The notes under the pieces were generated by a model that worked only from the letters and a program-made list of their open reading frames with translations, did no database searches and had not been told where the DNA came from. A DNA stretch of 64,000 bases from a bacterium (GTDB lineage Bacteria; Pseudomonadota; Alphaproteobacteria; Rhodobacterales; Rhodobacteraceae): the NCBI GenBank assembly GCA_016124195.1, contig WGOE01000001.1, forward strand, positions 1 through 64,000. The letters run 5' to 3'. The position numbers were made by a program, and so were the translations under genes. This document shows positions 18,248-27,953 of this stretch, in pieces (the stretch's first letter is position 1; each line of letters starts with the position of its first letter).

Positions 18248-18721
18248 CTATTCAGCCGATTCCGCGTCATAGGGCGTGGGGCCGGCGCCGGATTCGGTCA
18301 GGCGCTTGTTGTCGATCGGCACGGTGACCGTGACCTTGCCGGCGTTCTTGAAGGTCAGGATCAGCGTGACCTTGTCGCCGTTCTTGAGCTTGCGCGGCAG
18401 GTTCATCAGCATGACATGGTCGCCAGCATTGGCCAGAAGCCGTTGATCTCCGGCGGGAATGGCGAAGCCTTCGGGCACATCTGCCATCTTCATGACGCCA
18501 TTGGCATCGGCGTGGTCGTTCATCAGCATGACCATGCCGGCGTCGGGGCTGCTGGCCGAAAGCAGGGTATCCTCGGTCGTCTCGTGGTTGACGATGCGGA
18601 AGAAGGCGGCGCCCGAGGGGCCGATGACGCGGGCATAGGGGTCGATCACATGCACGCCGTTATGGGCAAAGGCCGGCATGGCGACAAGGGCCGCAAGGGC
18701 GGCGATCAGGGTCAGTTTCAT
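18248..18721 (-). CDS. Copper chaperone PCu(A)C
   Basis: A periplasmic copper chaperone that delivers Cu(I) to the CuA site of cytochrome c oxidase. Of 157 residues, the signal peptide is about 1-19 (AMPAFA). The fold segments match PCu(A)C: DPYARVIGPSG, the Met-rich GVMKMADV, FAIPAGD, and HVMLMNL with His102/Met104. Met67 sits where most family members have the first ligand His, a known H/M alternative. ATG 18721 follows GGATACC. It lies 32 bp downstream of the small cysteine protein gene and probably shares its transcript. Confidence 0.92.
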   Translation of the reverse strand: MKLTLIAALAALVAMPAFAHNGVHVIDPYARVIGPSGAAFFRIVNHETTEDTLLSASSPDAGMVMLMNDHADANGVMKMADVPEGFAIPAGDQRLLANAGDHVMLMNLPRKLKNGDKVTLILTFKNAGKVTVTVPIDNKRLTESGAGPTPYDAESAE

Positions 18722-18753
18722 GGTATCCTCGACTGGGCTGAAAGGGGAAAGCG

Positions 18754-19095
18754 TCAGACGAGGGGACCGGGCGGGCCGCGGGCCGTTGGGGCAAGGGCGC
18801 GGCGCAGCGCGGTCTGGGCGGTCTGTGCCGGGGTCAGGCGCAGGCCGCGGGTCAGCGGCGCTGCTTGCAGCAGCGCCGGGCGGGCCAGATAGGCCACGAC
18901 TCCGGCCGCGATGCAATGGGTGCAGGGATGCGGGGCGATGCGGTGGCCGCTGGCGTCCAGCGTGACCGAGGTCACGCCAAAGCTGCCGCAGAGGGTCTGA
19001 TCGGTCGCCCCGGCCATCTCGGCGCGGGCCACGGCTTCGGATTGCGAAGCCAGCGCAAGGATCAGGGACAAAAGAAGGGCGAGGATCGACCGCAT
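18754..19095 (-). CDS. DUF2946-like exported cysteine protein
   Basis: A 113-residue protein with an N-terminal signal peptide (MRSILALLLSLILALAS), then a small domain carrying LCGS and a HPCTHC motif, followed by a hydrophobic stretch and a proline/arginine-rich tail. This resembles the DUF2946 proteins often found beside copper chaperones and TonB receptors, though the match is by eye only. CTHC would suit metal binding. It is the first gene of a likely two-gene copper operon. Confidence 0.65.
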   Translation of the reverse strand: MRSILALLLSLILALASQSEAVARAEMAGATDQTLCGSFGVTSVTLDASGHRIAPHPCTHCIAAGVVAYLARPALLQAAPLTRGLRLTPAQTAQTALRRALAPTARGPPGPLV

Positions 19096-19180
19096 CGCTG
19101 AGCCTTAGCCAAAGCCGGAGGCGCTGTCCATGAGGCACTCTGTCCCGGCAGCGGCCTGCCTGCTGGTCAGGGCCAAAACG

Positions 19181-19211
19181 AAAAACCCCGGAGCCCAGAG
19201 GGCCCGGGGTT
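19181..19211 (-). terminator. Rho-independent terminator of rpmB
   Basis: On the minus strand, AACCCCGG pairs with CCGGGGTT (19184-19211), with an inner GCCC-AGA-GGGC helix, and is followed by TTTTTCGTTTT. It lies 19 bp beyond the rpmB stop codon. Confidence 0.92.
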
Positions 19212-19230
19212 CAAGGCCGGTCTGGCAGGA

Positions 19231-19518
19231 TCAGGCGGCGGCCTGGGCCTTGACGACTTCTTTCTTGATGGCCAGCGCGTCGGAGGACAGTTCGTCATCC
19301 TTGGCCTTCAGCAGGAAAGCGTCGAGCCCGCCCCGATGGTCAACCGAACGCAGGGCCGCGGCCGAAATCCGCAACTGGAAGCTGCGTCCCAGCACTTCGG
19401 AAATCAGGGTGACCTCGTTCAGGTTCGGCAGAAAGCGCCGACGAGTCTTGTTGTTGGCATGGCTGATCTTGTTGCCGGACATCGGGCCCTTGCCCGAGAG
19501 TTCGCAGACGCGCGACAT
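19231..19518 (-). CDS. rpmB: 50S ribosomal protein L28
   Basis: A ribosomal large-subunit protein of 95 residues, normal length for alphaproteobacterial L28. It begins [20 protein letters not shown] and continues with the basic [10 protein letters not shown]. The zinc-binding CxxC pairs of the C+ type are absent, so this is the zinc-free form. ATG 19518 is preceded by GAAGGAATACC; an in-frame opening 14 codons upstream is not needed. A strong intrinsic terminator follows. Confidence 0.98.
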   Translation of the reverse strand: MSRVCELSGKGPMSGNKISHANNKTRRRFLPNLNEVTLISEVLGRSFQLRISAAALRSVDHRGGLDAFLLKAKDDELSSDALAIKKEVVKAQAAA

Positions 19519-19677
19519 CGTGGTATTCCTTCGTGTGTCAAGACGACAGAGCACCGCCAAAGGGCAGCGTCCGAATTCGATTGGTGGCGTGTAAGGTGAT
19601 TTCCGAGCGGCGTCAAGCGATTCACCCCGGGGCCTGGACGGCTTTGCCCGGAATTCTGCGCAGGGTAGCCCGATGCC

Positions 19678-20673
19678 CTAGCGCCCGAAAAGGCCAAGCA
19701 GGGTGGCCGCCGCGGCCTCGGGGGTCTGGCGGCCCTGCGCCACGTCGTCGCCCAGGCTGCGCATGAGGCCGAGGGCCGGCTCGCGCGAGAGGGCCGACAG
19801 AAGGCCCTGGCGGACCTCTTCAGCGAACCAGTGCCGCGCCTGTTCGGCCCGGATGGCGTCCCAGTGGCCATGGGCGCGGCGCCAGGCTGCGAGGCGCTGG
19901 ATGGCCTCCCAGGCCTCGGGCAGGCCGCGCTGTTCCAGCGCCGAGACGGTCAGCGCGGCCGGATAGCCCGGTGGGTCTTGCGGGCGGTGGCGCAACAGGC
20001 GCAGCGCCCCGGCATATTCGGCCAGCGTGCGGGTGGCGGTGGACAAAAGCGCGCCATCGGCCTTGTTGATCAGGAGGATGTCGGCCATTTCCATGATGCC
20101 GCGCTTGACGCCCTGCAATTCGTCGCCGCCGGCCGGAGCCAGCAGCAGAAGGAAGATGTCGCAAAGCTGCGCCACCATGGTCTCGGACTGGCCGACCCCC
20201 ACGGTCTCGATCAGGATGACGTCGAAACCCGCCGCCTCGCAGAGCGCCACAGCCTCGCGGGTGCGGCGCGCCACGCCGCCCAGTTCGGACCGGCTGGGCG
20301 AAGGGCGGATGAAGGCGAGCGGGTCGCGCGACAGGCGCTCCATCCGGGTCTTGTCGCCGAGGATCGAGCCGCCGGTGCGCGCCGAGGACGGGTCCACCGC
20401 CAGAACGGCGACCCGGAGCCCCTGTCCAGTCAGCATCAGGCCAAAGCTTTCGATGAACGAGGATTTGCCGACGCCCGGCGTGCCGGAGAGGCCAAGCCGC
20501 AGGGCCTGCCGCCCCTGACCCAGGCCCTGACCGAGGCCCTGACCCAGGGCGCCGATCAAGGCCAGTGCCTGCGCCCGGTGATCGGCGCGCGCGCTCTCGA
20601 CCAGAGTGATCGCCCGGGCCAGCGCACGCCGGTCCCCCGCCGCCACGGCCGCTGCCAGTTCCGCTGTCGTCAT
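19678..20673 (-). CDS. meaB: MeaB/ArgK-type GTPase, methylmalonyl-CoA mutase chaperone
   Basis: A P-loop GTPase of about 331 residues that protects and reloads adenosylcobalamin-dependent methylmalonyl-CoA mutase (and ethylmalonyl-CoA mutase relatives). Walker A is GTPGVGKSSF, followed by VLAVDPSS, switch III-like GDKTRM, ETVGVGQSE, and the guanine motif NKAD. ATG 20673 gives the usual helical N-terminus; upstream in-frame sequence is low complexity. Just before Walker A there is a GQGLGQGLGQG run, encoded by a ~12-bp repeat. No mutase gene is in the window. Confidence 0.93.
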   Translation of the reverse strand: MTTAELAAAVAAGDRRALARAITLVESARADHRAQALALIGALGQGLGQGLGQGRQALRLGLSGTPGVGKSSFIESFGLMLTGQGLRVAVLAVDPSSARTGGSILGDKTRMERLSRDPLAFIRPSPSRSELGGVARRTREAVALCEAAGFDVILIETVGVGQSETMVAQLCDIFLLLLAPAGGDELQGVKRGIMEMADILLINKADGALLSTATRTLAEYAGALRLLRHRPQDPPGYPAALTVSALEQRGLPEAWEAIQRLAAWRRAHGHWDAIRAEQARHWFAEEVRQGLLSALSREPALGLMRSLGDDVAQGRQTPEAAAATLLGLFGR

Positions 20674-21029
20674 GCCCGCCACCTCCGCGGCGAGATTGCC
20701 CGATGCGGCGGGGATTGGCCAGCCGGCACAGGGCAGCCCACGCGCCCTCCGCCGCGCCGGGGCCCCCCTCCCTGACCCTCCCCGCAAGCGGGGCGGGGAC
20801 GCCCGTGGCCGGACCTGCGCCAGATCGGCACGCGCCACGCCGGCTTGGCTGCCGGACGCCTCCGGCGGGAGTATTTCGGCAAAGCGCAATGGGATTGGCG
20901 CCTTTTGTCATTGCTCTTTGCGGCAATACTCCACGGGAGGTCCGGAGGGTGTGAAACCCTCCGGCGCGCGCGGCCGCAAGCCGACGTTTGGGGGCTTGAG
21001 CCGGGCCGCCGTGCCAAGGATAAGAGCCC
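20674..21029. repeat. Divergent gap with long imperfect inverted repeat (20868-20932)
   Basis: The 356-bp gap between meaB and hrpB holds no gene I can support. Arms 20868-20891 and 20909-20932 form a 24-bp inverted repeat with three mismatches and a 17-bp loop, read as GGAGTATT...GCAATG against CATTGC...AATACTCC. The GCCTCCGGCGGGAGTATT motif on its left flank recalls a sequence I associate with intergenic repeats in Rhodobacteraceae. Promoters for both genes must also lie here. Confidence 0.75.
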
Positions 21030-23480
21030 ATGCGCCCGAACCCTGCCCCGCCCGCCGAATTGCCCATCGACCTTGTCCTGCCAGAGCTGCGGGCGGCCGT
21101 GGCGCGGCACGGCATGGCGGTGCTGCAGGCGCCGCCCGGGGCGGGCAAGACCACGCGGGTGCCTCTGGACCTGCTCGCCTCCGGGCTGATCAAGGGGCGC
21201 ATCCTGATGCTGGAACCCCGGCGGCTTGCCACGCGCGCGGCGGCCGAGCGCATGGCCGAGACGCTGGGCGAACCTGTTGGTGCAACCATCGGCTACCGGA
21301 TGCGCGGCGAGGCCAGGGTCGGCCGCGACACGCGGGTCGAGGTGGTGACCGAGGGGATCCTGACCCGGATGATCCAGGCAGATCCGGGCCTGGCCGGTGT
21401 GGGCGCCGTGATCTTCGACGAATTCCACGAGCGCAGCCTTTCGGCCGATCTGGGCCTGGCCCTGGCGCTGGAGATTCGCGGGGCGCTGCGCGAGGATCTG
21501 GTGCTGGTCGTCATGTCGGCGACGCTCGATGCCGCTCCGGTCGCGCGGCTGATGGGGGATGCGCCCATCGTGACCGCCGAGGGCCGGGCCTTCGCGGTCG
21601 AGACGCGATGGCTCGCCCAGGCGATCGACACCTCGGCCCGCTACGAAACGATGGTGGCGGCAGAGATCGTGGCAGCGCTGCAGGCCGTGCCGGAGGGCGG
21701 GCTTCTGGCCTTTCTGCCGGGCGAAGCCGAAATCCGGCGCGTCGAGGCGGCGCTGACGGGGCGGTTGCGCGGCTGCACCATCTTGCCGCTGTTCGGTGCG
21801 ATGGAATTTGCCGCTCAGCGCGCAGCACTTGGCCCGGTGGAGGGGCGCCGCGTCGTTCTGGCGACGTCGATCGCGGAAACCTCGCTGACCTTGCCGGACA
21901 TTCGCATCGTGGTCGATGGCGGGCGGGCGCGGCGGGCGCGGTTCGATCCGGCCTCGGGCATGTCGCGGCTGGTGACCGAAAGGGTCACGCGGGCCGAGGC
22001 GGAACAGCGGCGCGGCCGGGCCGGGCGGGTGGCGGAGGGGGTCTGCTTCCGGCTTTGGACCAAGGGCGAGGAGGGTGGCCTCGCCCCCTATCCGCCGGCC
22101 GAGATCGAGGCGGCGGATCTGACCGGGCTGGCCTTGGAACTTGCCTTGTGGGGCGGGGCGGATCTGCCCTTTCTGACCGCGCCGCCCGCCGCCCCGATGT
22201 CGGAGGCGCGCGATCTGCTGGAGCGGCTTGGCGCGCTGGAGGGCGGGCGGATCACGCCGCACGGCAAGGCGCTGGCCGGCCTGCCGCTGCATCCGCGGCT
22301 GGGGCACATGCTGTTGCAGGCGGGTCCGGGCGCGGCGCTGCTGGCGGCCCTGATGGAAGAGCGCGATCCGCTGAAGGGCGCGCCGGCCGATCTTGCCCTG
22401 CGGATCAAGGCTTTGACCGACCTGCGCGGCTATGAGGCGGATCACCCCTGGCCCGCCTCGCGCCCGACCTTGGAGCGGATCCGGGCCGAGGCGCGGCGTC
22501 TGGCGCGCGCGGTGCCGGGTCAGGATCGCGACTACACGCCGGGCCAGATGGCCGCGCTGGCCTATCCAGACCGGATCGGGCTGCGCCGCAAGGGCGAGGC
22601 GCCGCGCTGGGTTCTGTCCGGGGGCAAGGGCGCCGCGATGGCGCCCGGCACGCCCCTGTCCGGCGCGCGGCTGATCGTGGCCACAGACCTGGACGGCGAC
22701 CCGCGTGAGGCTCTGGTGCGCCAGGCCGCCCCGATGACCGAGGCCGATCTGCGCGCGCTTTACGCCGACCGGATCGCCTGGCGCGACGCCTGCCACTGGT
22801 CGCGCCGCGACGGAAGGGTGATCGCGCGCCGGCAAGAGACCTTCGGCGCCCTGATCCTCGACGAAAGACCGTGGGACGCCCCGCCCGAGGCCATCGCCCG
22901 CGCGGCCTTTGAGGGCTTGCGCGGACTGGACCGCCTGCCCTTGACCGCTTCCGCGCGCCGGTTGCGCGCCCGCATCGCGCTGGCCCGGACCGAGACCTGG
23001 CCCGCGGTCGATGATGCGGCCCTGCTGGCCGACCCGGCCTGGCTGCTGCCCTATCTGACCAAGGTGCGGACCGAGGCCGACCTGAAGGCGCTGGACCTGA
23101 CCGAGGCCCTGAAGGCGCGGCTGACCTGGGATCAGCAGGCCGAGATGGACCGCCTGGCCCCGGCCGCCTTCACCACGCCGCTGGGCCGCCAGGTGCCGAT
23201 CGACTATGACGGCGAGGTGCCGGGGATCGAGATTCGCCTGCAAGAGATGTTCGGTGTCACCCGGCATCCCACCGTCGGGATCAAACGCCTGCCGCTGCGC
23301 GTGACGCTGTTGTCGCCGGGCCACAAGACGATTCAGGTCACGATGGACATTCCCGGCTTCTGGCGCAGCTCTTACGCCGAGGTGCGCAAGGACATGCGCG
23401 GTCAATATCCGCGCCACCCCTGGCCCGAAGACCCGACCGAGGCCGAACCCACCCTGCGCGCCAAACCGCGCGGCACCTGA
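21030..23480 (+). CDS. hrpB: ATP-dependent helicase HrpB
   Basis: A DEAH/RHA-type superfamily 2 helicase of 816 residues, the HrpB length. Walker A is [12 protein letters not shown], motif II is DEFHER, motif III is SATLD, and motif VI is QRRGRAGRV. After the two RecA-like domains come the helicase-associated region and the HrpB-specific C-terminus, ending in the usual [20 protein letters not shown] plus HPWPEDP. The biological role of HrpB is poorly defined; it is believed to act on RNA. AAGGATAAG precedes ATG 21030. Confidence 0.97.
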   Translation: MRPNPAPPAELPIDLVLPELRAAVARHGMAVLQAPPGAGKTTRVPLDLLASGLIKGRILMLEPRRLATRAAAERMAETLGEPVGATIGYRMRGEARVGRDTRVEVVTEGILTRMIQADPGLAGVGAVIFDEFHERSLSADLGLALALEIRGALREDLVLVVMSATLDAAPVARLMGDAPIVTAEGRAFAVETRWLAQAIDTSARYETMVAAEIVAALQAVPEGGLLAFLPGEAEIRRVEAALTGRLRGCTILPLFGAMEFAAQRAALGPVEGRRVVLATSIAETSLTLPDIRIVVDGGRARRARFDPASGMSRLVTERVTRAEAEQRRGRAGRVAEGVCFRLWTKGEEGGLAPYPPAEIEAADLTGLALELALWGGADLPFLTAPPAAPMSEARDLLERLGALEGGRITPHGKALAGLPLHPRLGHMLLQAGPGAALLAALMEERDPLKGAPADLALRIKALTDLRGYEADHPWPASRPTLERIRAEARRLARAVPGQDRDYTPGQMAALAYPDRIGLRRKGEAPRWVLSGGKGAAMAPGTPLSGARLIVATDLDGDPREALVRQAAPMTEADLRALYADRIAWRDACHWSRRDGRVIARRQETFGALILDERPWDAPPEAIARAAFEGLRGLDRLPLTASARRLRARIALARTETWPAVDDAALLADPAWLLPYLTKVRTEADLKALDLTEALKARLTWDQQAEMDRLAPAAFTTPLGRQVPIDYDGEVPGIEIRLQEMFGVTRHPTVGIKRLPLRVTLLSPGHKTIQVTMDIPGFWRSSYAEVRKDMRGQYPRHPWPEDPTEAEPTLRAKPRGT

Positions 23481-23525
23481 GGCGCGTCAGGACCGTTGGC
23501 AAGGGAGGATGTGATGCGGGAAATT

Positions 23526-23602
23526 TGGTCGGAGCGAGAGGATTCGAACCTCCGACCCCCTGCTCCCGAAGCAGGTGCGCTACCAGACTGCGCTACGCTC
23601 CG
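23526..23602 (-). tRNA. tRNA-Pro, anticodon CGG
   Basis: A 77-nt cloverleaf on the minus strand. The acceptor stem is CGGAGCG/CGCTCCG with discriminator A and a genome-encoded CCA. The anticodon stem is CCTGC/GCAGG with loop TTCGGGA, giving anticodon CGG. The T-arm contains GGTTCGAATCC. It decodes CCG, a frequent codon in this GC-rich genome. Confidence 0.98.
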
Positions 23603-23683
23603 ACCGTGGCGGGGGGTTACCGCGCCCCGTGGCGCTTTGCAAGGGGGCAGAGGCAAATCACCGGGCAAATCTTCTGCGGGGCG

Positions 23684-24667
23684 TCAGCTGGCGTCGTCGT
23701 CCCTCGGGGCGCGGCTTTCGAAGAATTTGAACCACGAGCTCAACCGCGGCATGAAGCCCAGATCGAAGCGCGAGCGCGATTCCAGCACGGGCTGGTTCTG
23801 CGAGACGGCGGGCTTGCCTTCGCGCAGCACGATGTAGATGCCCGAGACGATGATGATGCCAGTGCCGACGATGGTCCACAGGTCGTGCGTTTCGTGGAAG
23901 ATCAGGCTGCCATAGATCGAGGCCCAGATGATCTGCGAATATTGCATCGGCGCGATGATGGCGGCCTCGGCCCGGCGATAGGCGGCGATGTTCAAGAGAC
24001 CCGCCACGAAGCCCAGCGTGGACATGGCAGCCAGAAGCCCCAGATGCGTCACCGGCAAGGGCTTGTAGACGAAGGGCAAGGCGATGCCGTTGAAGACGAA
24101 GTTGGCGATCATCGGGTAAAGCATGATGACGACCGAGCGTTCGGACTGGCCGGTCAGGCGCACCAGGACCGAGTTGATCGCAAAGATCACCGCCGCCGCG
24201 ATGGCCGCCAGATGGCCGAGGCCCAGATGCGACTGGCCCGGGCGCAGCACCACGATCACCCCGATCAGGCCCACAACAATAGCCACGCCACGGTGCAGGC
24301 CGACCCTTTCGCCCAGCATGGGAATGGCAAAGAGGGTGATCAGGATCGGCGAGGAAAAGAAGATCGGATAGGCCTCGGACAGCGGCAGGGCCGAAAAGGC
24401 GTAAAAGCCGCAAAGCGCGTTGATCACGACAAGGCCCGAGCGCAGCAGGGTCATGGCGGGCTTGCGCGGGCGCAGGTTGCCCTCGCGCTGGTCGCCCATC
24501 AGCATGACGGCGACGAGCGGAAAGCCGAAGAGGCCGGAAAAGAAGATGTTCTGAAACGGGGAGTAGCTGGCCCCCATGTATTTCACGATGGCGTCGCTGG
24601 TCGCGTAGACGCCAAAGGACAACAGCGCCAGCAGCGCACCGTTCAGATTGGATTGACGGGCCGTCAT
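23684..24667 (-). CDS. DMT-superfamily (EamA) transporter
   Basis: A 327-residue inner-membrane protein with about ten hydrophobic segments arranged as two EamA repeats, the drug/metabolite transporter layout. Typical EamA pieces include the first helix GALLALLSFGVYATSDAIV, the LSEAYPIFFSSPILITL loop-helix and the internal IGVIVVLRPG. The last ~35 residues are cytoplasmic and basic. The substrate cannot be told; relatives export metabolites or amino acids. ATG 24667 opens directly before the first helix. Confidence 0.92.
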   Translation of the reverse strand: MTARQSNLNGALLALLSFGVYATSDAIVKYMGASYSPFQNIFFSGLFGFPLVAVMLMGDQREGNLRPRKPAMTLLRSGLVVINALCGFYAFSALPLSEAYPIFFSSPILITLFAIPMLGERVGLHRGVAIVVGLIGVIVVLRPGQSHLGLGHLAAIAAAVIFAINSVLVRLTGQSERSVVIMLYPMIANFVFNGIALPFVYKPLPVTHLGLLAAMSTLGFVAGLLNIAAYRRAEAAIIAPMQYSQIIWASIYGSLIFHETHDLWTIVGTGIIIVSGIYIVLREGKPAVSQNQPVLESRSRFDLGFMPRLSSWFKFFESRAPRDDDAS

Positions 24668-24874
24668 GCGGGACCTGACTTCGCGGTTTGGGCAAGGGAC
24701 AGCTGGTGCGTCGCCCCAAAGCCCGGCGACTTCAAGGGCGAATCGCATTTCGGCCCGAGGATTTGCGCAGACCCGCCGGCCTTGTGGGACACCGGCGCGC
24801 CGAAATCGGGGGTTGTGACGGCGGATCGGGTTCACCCGGCGCGGGTGCGCGCCGGGGCCGGTTGCAGTGCAGTC

Positions 24875-25981
24875 TCAGAGGCTGGCGTCGAGCGCCGCGA
24901 TCACCGCATCGCCCATCTGGCTGGTCGAGATCGGGGTGCCGCCCTCGGGGCCCATCAGGTCGGCGGTGCGCAGCCCATCGGCCAGCACCTTTTCGACGGC
25001 CTTTTCCACGCGGGTCGCCTCGGCACCCATGTCGAAGGAATAGCGCAGCGCCATGGCGAAGCTCAGGATGCAGGCGATCGGGTTGGCCTTGCCCTGCCCC
25101 GCGATGTCGGGGGCCGAGCCGTGGACGGGCTCGTACAGCGCCTTGGGCCGGCCATTGGCCTGCGGCAGGCCGAGGCTTGCGGACGGCAGCATGCCCAGCG
25201 ATCCGGTCAGCATCGCCGCCATGTCGGACAGGATGTCGCCGAACAGGTTGTCGGTCACGATGACGTCGAACTGCTTGGGCCAACGGCAAAGCTGCATCGC
25301 ACCGGCATCGGCATACATATGCGACAGCTGCACATCGGGGTATTCCTTGTCGTGGATTTCCTGCACCACATCGCGCCACAGGATGCCCGATTCCATGACA
25401 TTGGCCTTCTCCATCGAGCAGACCTTGTTGTTGCGCTTGCGGGCCAGTTCAAAGGCGGACCGGGCAACGCGGGCAATCTCGGATTCGGTGTAGCGCTGGG
25501 TGTTGATGCCGACGCGCTCGTTGCCTTCCATGAAGATGCCGCGCGGCTCGCCGAAATAGACGCCCGAGGTCAGTTCGCGCACGATGACGATATCAAGGCC
25601 GGCGACGACCTCTTTCTTGAGGCTGGAGAAATCGGCCAGCGCGTCAAAGCACTGGGCCGGGCGCAGGTTGGAGAAGAGGTCCATCTCTTTCCTCAGCCGC
25701 AGCAGGCCGCGTTCGGGTTTGACCGAAAAGTCGAGCTTGTCATATTTCGGCCCGCCGACGGCACCCAGAAGCACGCAGTCCACCTCTTGCGCCTTGGCCA
25801 TGGTGGCGTCGGTCAGGGGCGTGCCATGCGCGTCATAGGCGCAGCCGCCGACGAGGTCTTCGGAGACATCGAAGGTGATGCCGCGCTTGGCATCGAACCA
25901 GGCGATGATCTTTTTCACTTCGCCCATGACTTCGGGGCCGATGCCGTCACCGGCGAGGATGAGGATTGAGGGATTGGCCAT
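24875..25981 (-). CDS. leuB: 3-isopropylmalate dehydrogenase
   Basis: The third enzyme of leucine biosynthesis: NAD-dependent oxidative decarboxylation of 3-isopropylmalate to 2-oxoisocaproate. Length is 368 residues. Family motifs are [10 protein letters not shown] at the start, [23 protein letters not shown], and the metal/substrate region [23 protein letters not shown] 25981 follows GCAGGAGCCCGTC. leuD and leuC lie 4-6 kb away on the same strand, separated by other genes. Confidence 0.98.
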   Translation of the reverse strand: MANPSILILAGDGIGPEVMGEVKKIIAWFDAKRGITFDVSEDLVGGCAYDAHGTPLTDATMAKAQEVDCVLLGAVGGPKYDKLDFSVKPERGLLRLRKEMDLFSNLRPAQCFDALADFSSLKKEVVAGLDIVIVRELTSGVYFGEPRGIFMEGNERVGINTQRYTESEIARVARSAFELARKRNNKVCSMEKANVMESGILWRDVVQEIHDKEYPDVQLSHMYADAGAMQLCRWPKQFDVIVTDNLFGDILSDMAAMLTGSLGMLPSASLGLPQANGRPKALYEPVHGSAPDIAGQGKANPIACILSFAMALRYSFDMGAEATRVEKAVEKVLADGLRTADLMGPEGGTPISTSQMGDAVIAALDASL

Positions 25982-26064
25982 GACGGGCTCCTGCTGATGG
26001 TCGCAGGTGGCGTAGCGGGTGGGGGCTTCGGGGTCAAGCGGCAGGGGTGATCCGGGGCGGGGGT

Positions 26065-26955
26065 TCAGGGTGGCGGCGACAGGGTGCGGAATTCCGCGGC
26101 GAGGTGGTCGAGCACGCGGCGGATGCGCGGGTTCTGCCGAAGCGCCTCGGGGGCGGTCAGCCAGACCGGCAGGGGCGGCAGGGCCAGAAAACCGGCCACC
26201 CGTTCGACAAGGGGGTCGCCCTCGCCGATCAGGGTCAGCGCGCCGCCAAGGCCGCAGCCGGCCCGCACCAGCGCCCAATAGACCAGCTGATCGTCGCATC
26301 GCAGCGGAAAATCCTCGCGCTGGCGGCCGAAGCCCAGGCGCTGCACCATGCGCAGGATCAGTTCGGACCGGTCCATGCCGACGATGTCGAACCGGGCCAG
26401 ATCGGCAATCGAGCCGGGCCTGCCGTGCCGGTCGAGATAGTCCTTTGCTGCATAAAGCGCCATCGGCAGGTCGATCAGGTGGCGGATCACCACGTCGCTT
26501 TGCGTCGGCCGGTACATGCGCAGCGCGATGTCGGCCTCGCGGAACAGAAGGTTTTCGGTCGTGTCCGAGGGCACGAGTTCGATCTGGATGCCCGGCTCGG
26601 CCTGGCGCAAGCGGGCCAGCATCGGCGGCAGGATGTGGTGCGAGACGACCTGGCTGGCGGTGAGGCGGACAGTGCCGGAAAGCCGCTCTTGCCGGCCCGC
26701 CGCGGTCAGCGCCAGCCGGGCCGCGGCATCGCGCATCACGGTGGCGGAGGGGATCAGCGCCAGCGCCGCCTCGGTCGGGGCGAGGCCGCGCGCGATGCGG
26801 GTGAAGAGCGGCGTGCCAAGTGCCGCCTCAAGCTCTGCCACGTGGCGGCCCAGCGTCGGCTGGCTGAGGTTCAGGCGCCGCGCCGCCGCCGAAAGCGACC
26901 CGGTTTCGGCCACGGCGAGGAAGGAACGGTACAGGGTCCAGTCAGTGTCATCCAT
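26065..26955 (-). CDS. LysR-family transcriptional regulator
   Basis: A 296-residue LTTR. The N-terminal winged helix is clear: [17 protein letters not shown], then [18 protein letters not shown], then [15 protein letters not shown]. The C-terminal effector-binding domain begins around residue 88 ([11 protein letters not shown]). ATG 26955 gives the standard LTTR start with [11 protein letters not shown]. It is divergent from the NAD(P)-binding protein gene starting at 27048, leaving a 92-bp shared control region, so that gene is its likely target and LysR may autoregulate. Confidence 0.93.
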   Translation of the reverse strand: MDDTDWTLYRSFLAVAETGSLSAAARRLNLSQPTLGRHVAELEAALGTPLFTRIARGLAPTEAALALIPSATVMRDAAARLALTAAGRQERLSGTVRLTASQVVSHHILPPMLARLRQAEPGIQIELVPSDTTENLLFREADIALRMYRPTQSDVVIRHLIDLPMALYAAKDYLDRHGRPGSIADLARFDIVGMDRSELILRMVQRLGFGRQREDFPLRCDDQLVYWALVRAGCGLGGALTLIGEGDPLVERVAGFLALPPLPVWLTAPEALRQNPRIRRVLDHLAAEFRTLSPPP

Positions 26956-27047
26956 ACGGATATGAATACATGACCTCCGAATTTCGGCAATGCGCATTCA
27001 TGCTTTTCAGGGGTAACTTGGCTTCACACCAAGGAAAGGGAAAGATC

Positions 27048-27953
27048 ATGAGCAAGATCGTACTGGTTCTGGGCGCGTCGGGTCTGTTCGGCAGCCACGC
27101 GGCCAAGGCCTTCGCGGCCGCCGGCTGGGAGGTGCGCAAGTACAAGCGCGGCACCGACATGACCAAGGCGGCCGAGGGGGTCGATGTCATCGTCAACGGG
27201 CTGAACCCGCCGATGTACCACAACTGGAAGACCCTGATCCCGGCCATCACCAAGCGGGTGATCGCGGCGGGTCTGGCCTCGGGCGCCACGGTTCTGGTGC
27301 CGGGCAATGTCTATGTCTATGGCCGCGAGCCGGGGCCCTGGGGGCCGCAGACACCGCAACGGCCGGCGTCGCGCAAGGGGGCGATCCGGGTCGCGATGGA
27401 GGCCGACTATCGCGCGGCCAGCGCCCGGGGCCTGCAGGTCATCATTCTGCGCGGCGGAGATTTCCTGGCGCCCGAGGTCGCGGGCAGTTTCTGGAACATG
27501 GTGACGCTGAAATCGCTGGCCCGGGGCCGCATCACCACGATGACCGTGCCCGAGGTGCCGCGTGCCTATGCCTATCTGCCCGACATGGCCCGCGCCGCCG
27601 TGGCCCTGGCCGAAAAGCGGGCCGATTTGCCGGCCTTCACCGACATGCCCTTCGCAGGCTACACCCTGTCGATGGAGGATCTGAAGGCGCGTCTGGAACG
27701 GCTGATGGGGCAGCGGCTGAAGTTCACCGCCTTCGCCTGGTGGCAGATGACGCTGGCCGCCCCCTTCTGGGAACTGGCGCGCGAATTGCGCGAGATGCGC
27801 TATCTTTACGATCTGCCCCATGCGCTCGACCCGGCACCGTTGGCCGCGGTCCTGCCCGAGTTCCGGCCCACCCCGCTCGACACCGTTCTGGCCGCGCATG
27901 TGAGCCGTCTGGTGCCGGCTCAGGGCAGCGTGAGGCTGGCCGAAGCGGGGTAA
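27048..27953 (+). CDS. NAD(P)-binding epimerase/dehydratase-like protein (atypical extended SDR)
   Basis: A 301-residue Rossmann protein beginning MSKIVLVLGASGLFGSHAAK, with the nucleotide-binding GxxGxxG as GASGLFG. It has a sugar-epimerase-like fold (NVYVYGREPG, ILRGGDFLAP), but the catalytic YxxxK is not evident, so it may act as an NmrA-like sensor or an atypical reductase rather than an epimerase. AAGGGAAAG before ATG 27048 fixes the start. It is probably controlled by the divergent LysR. The 3' end overlaps the convergent EEP-family gene by 34 bp. Confidence 0.85.
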   Translation: MSKIVLVLGASGLFGSHAAKAFAAAGWEVRKYKRGTDMTKAAEGVDVIVNGLNPPMYHNWKTLIPAITKRVIAAGLASGATVLVPGNVYVYGREPGPWGPQTPQRPASRKGAIRVAMEADYRAASARGLQVIILRGGDFLAPEVAGSFWNMVTLKSLARGRITTMTVPEVPRAYAYLPDMARAAVALAEKRADLPAFTDMPFAGYTLSMEDLKARLERLMGQRLKFTAFAWWQMTLAAPFWELARELREMRYLYDLPHALDPAPLAAVLPEFRPTPLDTVLAAHVSRLVPAQGSVRLAEAG

